The notes: a model not told the origin generated them from the letters alone. Counted from the first letter of the stretch, positions 24,504 through 33,644 are shown. The stretch is 64,000 nt of DNA from JAJRPT01 sp964465945 (GCA_964465945.1 CAYXMM010000007.1:1-64000); one strand, 5' to 3'. Made by a program: numbers and translations.

Positions 24504-25856
24504 TTAATCCACTTTATGTTCCAACCAATTATATCTATCAAGGTATTTAGTATCAAAATCCCCTTTAATAAAATCTGGATTTTTCATCATTGTTTTATGA
24601 AAAGGAATAGTGGTTTTAATTCCTTCAATTACAGTTTCACTAAGAGCTTGGTGCATTTTTGCTATTGCTTCTTCTCTTGTCCAAGCAGTAGCAATAATTT
24701 TAGCTATCATTGAATCATAGTAAGGCGGAATTTCATACCCAGTATAAACGTGAGAATCAATTCTTACTCCTCGACCACCAGGGAAATGAAGAGCAGTAAT
24801 TTTACCTGGTGAAGGTCTGAAATCATTTTCTGGGTCTTCTGCGTTAATTCTACATTCGATTGAATGAAGACGAGGTTCAGTAATTCCATAAGATAATTTT
24901 TTTCCGTCTGCGACTCTAATCTGTTCTTTAATTAAATCGACAGTTAGTGACTCTTCTGTAACGGGGTGTTCTACTTGAATACGAGTATTCATTTCCATAA
25001 AATAGAAATTTTCATCTTTATCAAGCAAGAACTCTATAGTTCCAGGACCAACATAATTAACAGCTTTTGCACCTAAAATTGCTGTATCACCCATTTTCTT
25101 TCTTAAAGCAGGGGAGACAACAGGACTCGGAGCTTCTTCTATTAATTTTTGATTACGTCTTTGGATAGAACATTCTCTTTCGTTCAGGTGAATTACATTT
25201 CCGTGTTTATCACCAAAAACTTGAATTTCGACGTGTCTTGCTTCTTGGATAATTTTCTCAATATATAATGATGCGTTATTGAAAGAAACTTCAGCTTCAT
25301 TGCTTGCAGTATAATATGCTCTTTCGAGTTGTTCTTCTGAATAAACGAATCTCATACCTTTGCCACCACCACCGGCAACAGCTTTAAGTAGGAGAGGGAA
25401 ACCGATTTCGTCAGCAACTTTTTTGACATCGTCATAAGAATTAACAACACCAATACTACCAGGAACTACGGGAACGCCTGCTTCTCTCATTGTTTCTTTT
25501 GCAACTGACTTATCGCCCATTTTTCTGATTGCTTCTGCGGAAGGTCCAATAAAAATAATATTATGAACTTCGCAAATATTTACAAACTCAGCATTCTCAG
25601 ATAAGAAACCATATCCTGGATGAATTGCATCCGCATTTGTTATTTCGGCAGCGGCAATTATATTTGGAACTTTAAGGTAACTTTGTTTCCCTTGGGGAGG
25701 TCCAATACAAACTGCTTCGTCGGCAAACTTTGTATGCAATGAATATTTATCCGCTTCAGAATATACGGCAACACTCTTAATTCCGAGTTCTTTACAAGCA
25801 CGAATTATTCTTAAAGCGATTTCGCCACGATTGGCTATTAGAATTTTTTTAATCAT
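24504..25856 (-). CDS. accC: Acetyl-CoA carboxylase, biotin carboxylase subunit
   Basis: 450-aa ATP-grasp enzyme that carboxylates the biotin on BCCP with bicarbonate and ATP, the first half-reaction of malonyl-CoA synthesis. IANRGEIALRIIRACKELG opens the biotin carboxylase N-domain. The glycine-rich loop AVAGGGGKGMR (about 160-170), MEMNTRIQVEHPVTE (about 290-304) and the C-domain RINAEDPENDFRPSPGKI are all intact. Length is typical. It starts 2 bases after accB and precedes the ATPase gene by 5 bases. The carboxyltransferase subunits are not in the window. Confidence 0.96.
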   Translation of the reverse strand: MIKKILIANRGEIALRIIRACKELGIKSVAVYSEADKYSLHTKFADEAVCIGPPQGKQSYLKVPNIIAAAEITNADAIHPGYGFLSENAEFVNICEVHNIIFIGPSAEAIRKMGDKSVAKETMREAGVPVVPGSIGVVNSYDDVKKVADEIGFPLLLKAVAGGGGKGMRFVYSEEQLERAYYTASNEAEVSFNNASLYIEKIIQEARHVEIQVFGDKHGNVIHLNERECSIQRRNQKLIEEAPSPVVSPALRKKMGDTAILGAKAVNYVGPGTIEFLLDKDENFYFMEMNTRIQVEHPVTEESLTVDLIKEQIRVADGKKLSYGITEPRLHSIECRINAEDPENDFRPSPGKITALHFPGGRGVRIDSHVYTGYEIPPYYDSMIAKIIATAWTREEAIAKMHQALSETVIEGIKTTIPFHKTMMKNPDFIKGDFDTKYLDRYNWLEHKVD

Positions 25857-25858
25857 GA

Positions 25859-26344
25859 TTAATCTGCTTTAATCAAAAACAAAACTTGATTATACTCAAC
25901 AGCTGTAGCATTATCTACTAAAATTTTCTCAATAGTTCCGCTTACATCAGACTCTATTTCATTCATAACTTTCATTGCTTCGATAATACATAAAGTTTTA
26001 CCAATTTCAACTCTATCACCAACTTTTACAAAATTATCTGCATCTGGTGATGGAGAGCGGTAGAAAGTTCCAACAATAGGAGAATTAATTTCATGTAAAT
26101 CAGAATCATTATCAACATTAACATTGCTTTCACTACTTGTAGTTTGAACTGATACAGCAGATGAGCTTGTTGCAGGAGCAAAGTTCATAGGAACTTGCTG
26201 AGGAACAACGTAATGTTGTTCATTTCTAAATTTTTCACTTTTTTTAGAAAGTTTAATTTTTTCACCATTCTCTTCAATAGTCATTTCCGTTGCCGTACTT
26301 TCATCAAAAAGTTTAAGCAAACTTTTCACATACTTTAAGTCCAT
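25859..26344 (-). CDS. accB: Acetyl-CoA carboxylase, biotin carboxyl carrier protein
   Basis: 161-aa BCCP. The C-terminal biotinyl domain (about 84-161) carries Lys125 in the EAMKVMNEI biotinylation motif and INSPIVGTFYRSPSP. The N-terminal helix-forming part (DLKYVKSLLKLFDES) and a Ser/Thr/Val-rich linker (about 55-80) match AccB rather than a pyruvate carboxylase domain. It follows efp by 22 bases and precedes accC by 2, the common bacterial efp-accB-accC order. Confidence 0.95.
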   Translation of the reverse strand: MDLKYVKSLLKLFDESTATEMTIEENGEKIKLSKKSEKFRNEQHYVVPQQVPMNFAPATSSSAVSVQTTSSESNVNVDNDSDLHEINSPIVGTFYRSPSPDADNFVKVGDRVEIGKTLCIIEAMKVMNEIESDVSGTIEKILVDNATAVEYNQVLFLIKAD

Positions 26345-26366
26345 TTCAAACCCTTATTTATTAATA

Positions 26367-26930
26367 TTAATCTTTTATTCTTTCAATGTAGGATCTTGAT
26401 TGAGTATCAACCCTAATTTTATCACCTTCATTTACGAAAATAGGAACATTGATTGTTGCTCCAGTTTCTAATGTTGCAGGTTTTGTAACATTTGTTGCCG
26501 TATCGCCTCTTAACCCTGGTTCTGTGTGGGCTACAACAAGATTAACATGTAAAGGGATTTCGACGGCAAGTGCTTTTTCACCTTCAAACATAATTGCTAC
26601 ATCTTCATTTTCTTTCATAAATTCTTCTTGGTCGCCTACCATACTACCAGGTAGTGTTACTTGTTCATAAGATTCATTATTCATAAAAACAAAAAATGTC
26701 CCATCTTTAAACAAGTATTGATAGGGATGTCTTTCAATTCTAACAAAGTCGATTGACTCGCCAGAACGAAATTTATTTTCTGCTTTGTTGCCAGTTATTA
26801 AATTACGCAATTTCACTTGGAAAAACGCTCCACCTTTACCTGGTTTTCTAAATTCACATGTTTCTACAATGTAGTTGTCATTATTATATTTAATAACTGC
26901 ACCAGTTCTTAAATCGTTAGTTGAACCCAT
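26367..26930 (-). CDS. efp: Elongation factor P
   Basis: 187-aa translation factor that relieves ribosome stalling at polyproline. The three-domain EF-P pattern is complete: N-terminal KOW-like domain with the modifiable Lys32 in KPGKGGAF, central OB domain (YQYLFKDG, FMNNESYEQ), and C-terminal OB domain (GLRGDTATNVTKPATLETG). The loop type PGKGG suggests a Lys modification pathway, but no modification enzyme gene is nearby. It is the first gene of the efp-accB-accC-ATPase-TOPRIM-gcvH unit and has a good promoter candidate upstream. Confidence 0.95.
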   Translation of the reverse strand: MGSTNDLRTGAVIKYNNDNYIVETCEFRKPGKGGAFFQVKLRNLITGNKAENKFRSGESIDFVRIERHPYQYLFKDGTFFVFMNNESYEQVTLPGSMVGDQEEFMKENEDVAIMFEGEKALAVEIPLHVNLVVAHTEPGLRGDTATNVTKPATLETGATINVPIFVNEGDKIRVDTQSRSYIERIKD

Positions 26931-27252
26931 ATTTATAAATTAAATAAGTTATACAAAATACAAAAATAATTAATCAATCTTTTATATACAAATTTAAAAT
27001 ATAAACATTATTTATGTGAGTAAAATTTTAGTTCTATTTTACCACTATTAATGAATGATATTATATATAGATGTATAAGAAAATATAATGTTAATAAATT
27101 CTTTAATAAATTATTAATGCAAAGAAAAACATAAATTATTAAAATTTAACAAGATATATTTTTTAAAATTAAATTAATGTGAAAAAATACTAAGAAAATG
27201 AATAAAATTTTTGTTTTTTCAGAAAATGTTTTTAATTTTGTAATCTATTCTT
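26931..27252. other. 322-bp AT-rich divergent intergenic region
   Basis: No gene is supported. The left end carries the minus-strand promoter of the efp operon; the right part must contain the promoter of the tRNA-Arg/SRP RNA/rng unit, but I could not place it confidently. The region is strongly A/T-homopolymeric. Confidence 0.5.
26961..26992 (-). promoter_or_regulatory. Bacteroidetes-type promoter of the efp operon
   Basis: On the minus strand TTTG (26989-26992), a 20-base spacer and TATTTTTG (26961-26968) match the Bacteroidetes -33/-7 consensus closely. The predicted start of transcription is near 26956, giving a leader of about 25 bases. This is the best promoter match in the window. Confidence 0.55.
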
Positions 27253-27326
27253 GCGCCGGTAGCTCAGCTGGATAGAGCAACAGCCTTCTAAGCTGTGGGT
27301 CACAGGTTCGAATCCTGTCCGGCGTA
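27253..27326 (+). tRNA. tRNA-Arg (anticodon TCT)
   Basis: A full cloverleaf reads directly: acceptor GCGCCGG / CCGGCGT with a G-U first pair, D arm GCTC...GAGC, anticodon stem ACAGC / GCTGT with loop CTTCTAA (anticodon TCT, reading AGA), T arm ACAGG-TTCGAAT-CCTGT, discriminator A. The CCA end is not encoded. AGA is a common Arg codon in this AT-rich genome. Confidence 0.97.
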
Positions 27327-27339
27327 CTTAAAATAATTG

Positions 27340-27434
27340 AGTCAGGCTAGGTGGCTAAGACAAACCCAACTCCGTCAGGTCAGGAATGAAGCAGCGGCAA
27401 GTTTGTTCTTGGGGTATCTGGCTTGGCTTTTTTT
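27340..27434 (+). ncRNA. ffs: Small bacterial SRP RNA (4.5S type)
   Basis: The conserved SRP domain IV core GTCAGGTCAGGAATGAAGCA lies at about 27374-27393 within a long hairpin. The 5' end AGTCAGGCTAGG pairs with the 3' end CTGGCTTGGCT. A run of seven T follows, acting as terminator. It is the short, Alu-less form. It lies between tRNA-Arg and rng, 13 bases after the tRNA, so the two RNAs may share a precursor. It binds Ffh and targets membrane proteins. Confidence 0.93.
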
Positions 27435-27448
27435 ACTTTTAGGGTAAT

Positions 27449-29122
27449 ATGAAAAAAAATATTTTAATAAGTTCTGCTATTAATCAAACTCGTGCTTGTA
27501 TTACTGAAGATGGGGATTTAGCAGAATACTTTATTGAATTTCCTGAAAAAGAAAAAATTGTAAATAATATTTATTTAGGTAGAGTTACTAATATCGTTCA
27601 AGGTATTAATGCTGCCTTTATTGATATTGGATTAGATTCCGATGCTTTTTTACATTTCTCCGATGTAGATGAATCCCTGGAAAGTTCAATTATTCTTGAT
27701 GAAGATGACGATGATGAAGAACCAATTGTAGTCGATACTAAGAAGCCAGAGAATCCGAATAAAAAAAGTAAACCTACAAAGAATATTCCTAAAATTCAAA
27801 ATACTAATGATAGCGACATAAAGCTAAGAGTGAGTAAAGTTGATGGTGATAATTCCTCTTTAGCAAAATTTTCGACAAAAAAATCAGGCGATATTCAAAT
27901 CAACCTTAAGCCAGGTCAGGACATTGTTGTTCAAGTTACAAGAGAAGCATACTCCACTAAAGGTGTTAAAGTTACTTCAAAAATTGCTATACCTGGTAGA
28001 TATTTAGTCTTACTTCCTTTTGATAAGCTACTTGGTGTTTCTAAGAAGATTAAGCTTTTTCAAGAGAGAAAACGATTGCGCTATGTAGTAAAAGAGTTTA
28101 ATCAACGTGAATATGGATGTATAATTAGAACTGCTGCTAATGGAAAAAGTAAAGAAGAATTAGAAAGAGACTGGAGTTACTTGAAAAGTGTTTGGGAGGA
28201 AATGGAATATAAGATTAAAAAACATAATTCTCCTTGCTTGATTTATAAAGATGCGAGTTTAACTAAGACTTTAATTAGGGATATGCTCGATGTTAGGGTT
28301 GAAAATATTATTGTTGATTCTAATCCAGTTTTTAATGAAGTTAAATCATATTTGAATTGGATTTCTCCTCAGATGTTATCTAAGTTAAAACTTTATAAAG
28401 GTGGAAATTCTGTATTTGAAGAGTTTGAAGTTGAAAAAGATATTGCTAATATTTATAGAAGAACGGTTAGATTAAAAAGTGGCGGTTCTATTGTAATTGA
28501 TCAGACTGAGGCAATGACTGTAATTGATGTAAATTCAGGTAGATCAACCGATAACGAACAAGAATTAACAGCTGTAAATACGAACTTAGAGGCTATGGTA
28601 GAAGTTTGTAAGCAAATAAGATTGCGTGATATGGGTGGAATGGTTGTGATTGATTTTATTGATATGCTAAATGAAAATAATAAGAAAAAATTATTTAATG
28701 AAGTAAGAAGGATTATGTCTCGGGATAGGGCTAAGTCTGTAATTTTTCCACTAACTCAACTGGGGTTAATGCAAATCACTCGCCAAAGGATAAATCAAAA
28801 TATATCAGAAAAAGTTAACGAAGTTTGTCCTGTTTGCAATGGTATAGGAACGATTTCAACATCATCAATGGCTATTAATGACTTAGAAAAGTGGATTAAA
28901 AAATTTAAGTATAACTCAAATGAATTTAAACTTTTGATTAGAGTGCATCCAAGTTTAGCAGAGGAACTTTTACAGGGGACTATAAGCAAACTTAATAAGT
29001 TAATGTTTAAATATTTTCTTAGAATTAAATTATTAAGAGATGATTCCTTAAATTTGAATCAATTTAAAGTTATTAGCGTCAAATCACAAAAAGATATTAC
29101 AAAAGAATATTTTAATGCTTAA
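27449..29122 (+). CDS. rng: Ribonuclease E/G family endoribonuclease
   Basis: 557-aa single-strand-specific endoribonuclease for rRNA/mRNA processing. It has an N-terminal S1 domain (NIYLGRVTNIVQGINAAFIDIG), the catalytic DNase I-like core with MTVIDVNSG and MVVIDFIDM (metal-binding Asp residues) and the zinc-link CPVCNGIG. The S1 domain is interrupted at about 75-135 by an acidic then Lys-rich insertion (DEDDDDEE, KKPENPNKKSK) probably forming a disordered loop. The length matches RNase G plus this insertion; no RNase E scaffold tail is present. AGGG lies 4 bases before the ATG. It overlaps dxr by 8 bases. Confidence 0.92.
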   Translation: MKKNILISSAINQTRACITEDGDLAEYFIEFPEKEKIVNNIYLGRVTNIVQGINAAFIDIGLDSDAFLHFSDVDESLESSIILDEDDDDEEPIVVDTKKPENPNKKSKPTKNIPKIQNTNDSDIKLRVSKVDGDNSSLAKFSTKKSGDIQINLKPGQDIVVQVTREAYSTKGVKVTSKIAIPGRYLVLLPFDKLLGVSKKIKLFQERKRLRYVVKEFNQREYGCIIRTAANGKSKEELERDWSYLKSVWEEMEYKIKKHNSPCLIYKDASLTKTLIRDMLDVRVENIIVDSNPVFNEVKSYLNWISPQMLSKLKLYKGGNSVFEEFEVEKDIANIYRRTVRLKSGGSIVIDQTEAMTVIDVNSGRSTDNEQELTAVNTNLEAMVEVCKQIRLRDMGGMVVIDFIDMLNENNKKKLFNEVRRIMSRDRAKSVIFPLTQLGLMQITRQRINQNISEKVNEVCPVCNGIGTISTSSMAINDLEKWIKKFKYNSNEFKLLIRVHPSLAEELLQGTISKLNKLMFKYFLRIKLLRDDSLNLNQFKVISVKSQKDITKEYFNA

Positions 29123-30272
29123 AAAAATTTCCATATTCGGTTCAACAGGTTCAATTGGCAAACAAACTTTGGAAGTAATTGAGCAACATTTAGACAAGTT
29201 TCAAGTAATAGCTTTAACTGCTAATAATAATATTGACTTACTTTATCAACAAATACTAAAATTTAGACCAAACTTAGTGGTTATTAATGAAGAAAATTCA
29301 TATAATGATTTTGTTAATAAATATAAAGTGAATTGCAAAGTACTTTATGGAAGGTCTGAGCTAATTGAATATTCAAAAAACTTAGATTGTGATTTGTTGG
29401 TGTCATCTTTAGTTGGGTTTGCTGGTGTTGAACCAACTTTAAACGCTATTAAATGTAGAGTAGATATTGCACTTGCTAATAAAGAGACACTCGTAAGTGC
29501 AGGCAATATAATAACTAAAGCAGCCAAAGATAATAATGTTAAAATTTATGCTGTTGATAGTGAGCATAATGCAATTTTGCAATGTTTAATTGGTGAAGAT
29601 TCTGATAAAATTGAAAAGTTAATTTTAACTGCCTCTGGTGGACCATTTAGATGTTTAGAAATTGAAAAATTTAAACATATCACTATTAAAGATGCTTTAA
29701 ATCACCCAAATTGGTCGATGGGAAGCAAGATTACTATTGATTCAGCTACGATGATGAATAAGGGGCTTGAGTTGATTGAGGCATATTGGCTTTTTAATGT
29801 TGATGTTGATAAATTAGATGTGATAGTGCATAAACAATCAATAATTCATTCTATGGTTCAATTTGTTGACGGTTCAATTAAAGCTCAATTAGGACTTCCT
29901 GATATGCGAGTTCCTATATCTTATGCTTTAAATTATCCTAATAGATTAGAACTAAACGTTCCAAGATTAGATTTTACAAAGATTTACGAACTGAACTTTG
30001 AAAAACCAGATTTAGAAAAATTTCAATGTCTTAAACTTGCTTTTGAAGTTTTGAAACAAAATCCACTGAATGCAGTTGTATTAAATGCAGCAAATGAAAT
30101 TGCTGTTGCTAACTTTTTAAATGAAAAAATACAATTTATTGATATTCCTAACGTTATTAAAGAGATGTTAAATGCAATTGAGATAAATTTAGAAGAAAGT
30201 TTAGAAAATATTATTGAAATTGACAATTTAACAAGAATTAAATCACAAAATTATATTGAGAGCATAAGCTAA
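29115..30272 (+). CDS. dxr: 1-deoxy-D-xylulose 5-phosphate reductoisomerase
   Basis: 385-aa NADPH-dependent enzyme converting DXP to MEP, the committed step of the non-mevalonate isoprenoid pathway. NADPH motif GSTGSIGKQTLEVI (9-22), ALANKETLVSAG, metal-binding DSEHNAI, the flexible loop HPNWSMGSKITIDSATMMNKGLE and SGGPFR are all present, so it looks fully active. Overlaps at both ends (8 bases with rng, 1 base with rseP) show tight operon packing. Confidence 0.96.
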   Translation: MLKKISIFGSTGSIGKQTLEVIEQHLDKFQVIALTANNNIDLLYQQILKFRPNLVVINEENSYNDFVNKYKVNCKVLYGRSELIEYSKNLDCDLLVSSLVGFAGVEPTLNAIKCRVDIALANKETLVSAGNIITKAAKDNNVKIYAVDSEHNAILQCLIGEDSDKIEKLILTASGGPFRCLEIEKFKHITIKDALNHPNWSMGSKITIDSATMMNKGLELIEAYWLFNVDVDKLDVIVHKQSIIHSMVQFVDGSIKAQLGLPDMRVPISYALNYPNRLELNVPRLDFTKIYELNFEKPDLEKFQCLKLAFEVLKQNPLNAVVLNAANEIAVANFLNEKIQFIDIPNVIKEMLNAIEINLEESLENIIEIDNLTRIKSQNYIESIS

Positions 30273-31663
30273 TGGAATTTTTATCGAGTATTTTTTATTT
30301 TATCATTGTTATACTAGTTTTAGTCGTAATTCACGAATGGGGACATTTTATAGCTGCCCGTATAACAGGAATGCGAGCTGATATCTTCGCTGTTGGTATG
30401 GGAAGAAGGTTATTTGGTTGGAATAAAAAAATGGGCTTTACTTTAGGACCTTTACCAAAAGATTATGAATTTGATGGAACAACAGATTGGAGAGTATGTC
30501 TATTTCCTATTGGTGGATATGTTAAAATTCCAGGTATGATTGACGAATCAATGGATGATTCTTATGATTCTGGCGATATAAAACCTTATGAATTTAGAGC
30601 AAAAAATACATTTCAAAAAGCATTAGTTTTATCTGCTGGTGTGATAATGAATTTTATTCTTGCGGTTGTTATTTTCGGTGGAATTAAGTATTTTCAAGGT
30701 GATTATAAAACTTTGACTAACGAAATTGCCTATGTTTATAATGATAGTTTTGCTAGTAAAATTGGCTTAATGACTAATGATAAGATATTGAAAATAAATG
30801 GAAATAAGACGGGCACTTGGGAAGATATGATGTTCGGGCTTTCGTTAGATAATTTTGGAAACAATTTGAATATTGAAATTCTTCGAGATAGTTCTAAAAA
30901 GCAAATTTCTGTAAATAAAGAACAAATAACTAAGTTAATTACAAACAATAAGAAAATGGAAGCGGGCTTTAATCAAGCATTAGGAATAGACCCTGCCAAT
31001 TGTGTTGTTGTTGTAACGGAAGTGTTGTCATTGGAGCCAGCAGGTAGAGCTGGCTTACAAAAAAATGATACTCTGTTGAGTATAAACGAAGATATGATTA
31101 CTTCGAGTTCGCAACTTGTTGATTTAATAAATAAAAATACTGGAACATTAACTTTAAAATTTAAACGTGATAATAGATTATTAAATACTTTTGTAACTCC
31201 TGACCCTACCACAAATAAGATTGGTGTGTATACTGCAACTATCTACATAGGAGATAGACTTCATATTGATTATGGATTATTAGAATCTACAAAATTGGGC
31301 TTTAATCAATCTGTTGAATTAGTAAATTTAATTGTTACTTCTTTTACTGAGATTTTTAAAGGTAATATTGAATTTAGTAGCGCGGTTGGCGGTCCTATTA
31401 TGATTGCTAAACAATCGGCAAAAACAGCAGAAATGGGATTTATGAGTTTTCTTGTTTTTATTGCAAATCTATCAATATCGTTAGCTTTAATTAATATTTT
31501 ACCAATTCCTGCTTTAGATGGTGGTCACTTGATAGTTGTAATAATTGAAGGTATAATAAGAAGAGAACTTCCAACAAAAGCTAAAGTAATCATACAAAAT
31601 ATTGGAATGATATTACTTTTTGCTTTTTTAATTTTTGTGGTTTATAAAGATATAATGAGATAA
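30272..31663 (+). CDS. rseP: RIP site-2 metalloprotease RseP
   Basis: 463-aa inner-membrane zinc protease. The active site HEWGH (His21, Glu22, His25) is in the first transmembrane helix. The LDG motif (NILPIPALDGGHL) is near 410-420. Two PDZ-like regions lie between (about 145-215 and 225-310). The dxr-rseP order is widespread. The role is intramembrane proteolysis of anti-sigma factors or signal-peptide remnants. The N-terminal loop contains an insertion around 60-105 (GPLPKDYEFDGTTDWR, DESMDDSYDSGD) of the kind also seen in Bacteroidetes/Chlorobi homologues. The start overlaps the dxr stop by one base. Confidence 0.93.
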   Translation: MEFLSSIFYFIIVILVLVVIHEWGHFIAARITGMRADIFAVGMGRRLFGWNKKMGFTLGPLPKDYEFDGTTDWRVCLFPIGGYVKIPGMIDESMDDSYDSGDIKPYEFRAKNTFQKALVLSAGVIMNFILAVVIFGGIKYFQGDYKTLTNEIAYVYNDSFASKIGLMTNDKILKINGNKTGTWEDMMFGLSLDNFGNNLNIEILRDSSKKQISVNKEQITKLITNNKKMEAGFNQALGIDPANCVVVVTEVLSLEPAGRAGLQKNDTLLSINEDMITSSSQLVDLINKNTGTLTLKFKRDNRLLNTFVTPDPTTNKIGVYTATIYIGDRLHIDYGLLESTKLGFNQSVELVNLIVTSFTEIFKGNIEFSSAVGGPIMIAKQSAKTAEMGFMSFLVFIANLSISLALINILPIPALDGGHLIVVIIEGIIRRELPTKAKVIIQNIGMILLFAFLIFVVYKDIMR

Positions 31664-32430
31664 TGAAAAAAATTAAAGTTTTAGTTTGTAATGATGATGG
31701 GATTGATGCACCAGGTATAAATGCTCTTGTAAATTCGATAAAAGAAATAGCTGATGTCGTTGTTGTTGCTCCTGATAGACAACAATCAGCCGTTGGTCAT
31801 GCTTTGACAATATCTAATCCATTAAGAGTAAAAGAATATATGAAAAATGGTAAATTTTTTGGTTATTCAGTAAATGGGACACCGGCTGATTGTATTAAAA
31901 TTGCTTTAAGTGGATTATTAACCGTTAAGCCCGATTTAGTACTTTCAGGAATTAATCACGGGCAGAATACTGCAATTAATATTCTTTATTCTGGAACTGT
32001 TTCAGCTGCATCTGAAGCTTATTTGAATGGTTATAATGCTATAGCTTTTTCATTAGATAGTATGGATTATAATGCTGATTTTTCTATTGCAGAAACATAT
32101 ATTCAAACTATAATCAAAGATATTTGGGCTAACTTACCGGACGAAAAATTTCTACTTAATGTTAATATTCCTTATAAAAACCAAGATGAAATTAATGGAA
32201 TTAAAGTAGTAAAACACGCAACAACGACTTGGATTGACAAATTTGAGAAGCGAAATGATCCTTTTAATCGAGAATATTATTGGTTTGCAGGGGAATATCG
32301 AGCTTTAAGTAAAGATATGAATTCTGACGATAAAGCATTAGAAGACAACTATATAACAATTACACCACTTAAAGTAGACAGAAACTTTACAGAGCAAATT
32401 GAAAAGTTTGCTTTTCTTACTAAAAAATAA
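31663..32430 (+). CDS. surE: 5'-nucleotidase SurE
   Basis: 255-aa metal-dependent phosphatase acting on nucleoside monophosphates. Metal ligands are in CNDDGIDAPG (Asp11, Asp12), in GHALTISNP-like DRQQSAVGHALTISNPLR, and in SGINHGQNTAINILYSGTV. Length is typical. It overlaps the rseP stop by one base and is probably the last gene of the rng-dxr-rseP-surE operon; a separate -7 element precedes the next gene. Confidence 0.94.
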   Translation: MKKIKVLVCNDDGIDAPGINALVNSIKEIADVVVVAPDRQQSAVGHALTISNPLRVKEYMKNGKFFGYSVNGTPADCIKIALSGLLTVKPDLVLSGINHGQNTAINILYSGTVSAASEAYLNGYNAIAFSLDSMDYNADFSIAETYIQTIIKDIWANLPDEKFLLNVNIPYKNQDEINGIKVVKHATTTWIDKFEKRNDPFNREYYWFAGEYRALSKDMNSDDKALEDNYITITPLKVDRNFTEQIEKFAFLTKK

Positions 32431-32455
32431 ATTATGAATATTTGTTAATAATTTA

Positions 32456-32463
32456 TAATTTTG
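32456..32463 (+). promoter_or_regulatory. Bacteroidetes-type -7 element TAATTTTG
   Basis: An exact TAnnTTTG match ends four bases before the ATG of the 113-aa gene at 32468, again implying a leaderless start. A TTTG lies at 32441 but is too close to be a normal -33 element. Confidence 0.4.
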
Positions 32464-32467
32464 TTTA

Positions 32468-32809
32468 ATGGAAGTTTATAAAATATTAAATAATATAGAA
32501 ATTGGCGATGTTATAGATGAGAACATTTATAACAAGCAAAGGCATTTGCTCATTAAGATTGGAACAAAACTAAACGAAAATCATATTGCCACCTTAAAGA
32601 AGAATAACATTTCTGGTGCATTTATTTCAATGGAAGAAAAAGAGGAGATAATTATTTCTCCTTTAATTAGGAAAGAAGTAAGAGATAAAGTGTTATCAAG
32701 ATTAGTATTTAGCAACTTTGAAGCAATTAATAAAAACCAGTTCAATGATTTAATTGAAATGGTAATAGTGTATAATGCAACTAAGAGTAGAAATGAAACT
32801 AATAAATAA
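32468..32809 (+). CDS. Small DUF3391-like protein of a signalling cluster
   Basis: 113-aa cytoplasmic protein. The first 55 residues (IEIGDVIDENIYN, LLIKIGTKLNENHIATLKKNNISGAFI) resemble the DUF3391-type N-terminal domain of HD-GYP proteins, which has the pattern L-x-x-G-x-x-L-x-E-x-x-I-x-x-L-x-x-x-x-I. The rest is helical and unassigned. Its 3' end overlaps the HDOD gene. A free-standing sensor or adaptor domain for the HDOD protein is plausible. Domain assignment is by pattern only. Confidence 0.6.
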   Translation: MEVYKILNNIEIGDVIDENIYNKQRHLLIKIGTKLNENHIATLKKNNISGAFISMEEKEEIIISPLIRKEVRDKVLSRLVFSNFEAINKNQFNDLIEMVIVYNATKSRNETNK

Positions 32810-33644
32810 TGTAATAACAAAAATTGACGAGTTTCCAACTCTTTCTTCAGTTTATGCAAAATTGAATGAAGTTATTTCTGACCCAAATTCAAGTGCCGAA
32901 GATGTTGCAAGAGTAATAAGTCAAGACCAAGCAGCAGCTGCTAAAGTATTGAAAGCAGTTAATTCACCTATTTATGGTTTTAGAAAAAATATTTCAACTA
33001 TATCTCAGTCAGTTGTATTACTCGGATTTAATGAAATTAAGAACTTAGTATTGACTTTAGAAATAATGGATAATTTCAAAGAAACTGGTAATTTTAAACA
33101 TTTAAAACCAATTGAGTTATGGAAGTTTTCAATTGCGACAGGAATTATTTCAAAAATTATTGCTGAATCAAAAGGGTCAAAAGAAGTAGAAAAAATCTTT
33201 ATTTTTGGCATTCTTCATGGTATAGGTAAATTGTTATTTATGAAGATGTTGCCAGATTTATATGAGAAAGTTATTGACTATTCTTTTGAGAATAAAGTTT
33301 CGACACGGGAAACAGAAATAAAAATTATAGGTATGCACAATTCAACCGCGGGCAGGTTGTTAGCTGATAGATGGCATTTACCTCGTGAAATTAAGGATAT
33401 TATTAAGTATCATCTAATGGGTGATATGGACGGCATATATAATGAAAATGTTGCTATCGTTCATACGGCTACAATAGTTGCTGACATATTGAATTTAGGG
33501 CATTCCGGAGAATTTAAAGATAGATTTGTTAATGTTAATTCTTTTAATAAATTAGAATTAGAAGAAAACTTTTTCACAAAAAATTTATCAAGAATATTAG
33601 AAGAATACAATGAAGCTACAAAAAGTATATTAAATCATTATTGA
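32793..33644 (+). CDS. HDOD domain signalling protein
   Basis: About 283 aa, almost entirely an HDOD domain: IDEFPTLSSVYAKLNEVISDPNSS, then VISQDQAAAAKVLKAVNSPIYG and ISQSVVLLGFNEIKNLVLTLE. HDOD proteins are HD-GYP relatives usually without catalysis, acting as scaffolds in regulatory cascades. The frame also opens at an ATG at 32775 (six residues longer); I prefer 32793 because AAGAG lies 5 bases upstream and family members start at this point. It overlaps the 113-aa gene upstream and the REC-kinase gene downstream (TTGA). Confidence 0.82.
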   Translation: MKLINNVITKIDEFPTLSSVYAKLNEVISDPNSSAEDVARVISQDQAAAAKVLKAVNSPIYGFRKNISTISQSVVLLGFNEIKNLVLTLEIMDNFKETGNFKHLKPIELWKFSIATGIISKIIAESKGSKEVEKIFIFGILHGIGKLLFMKMLPDLYEKVIDYSFENKVSTRETEIKIIGMHNSTAGRLLADRWHLPREIKDIIKYHLMGDMDGIYNENVAIVHTATIVADILNLGHSGEFKDRFVNVNSFNKLELEENFFTKNLSRILEEYNEATKSILNHY

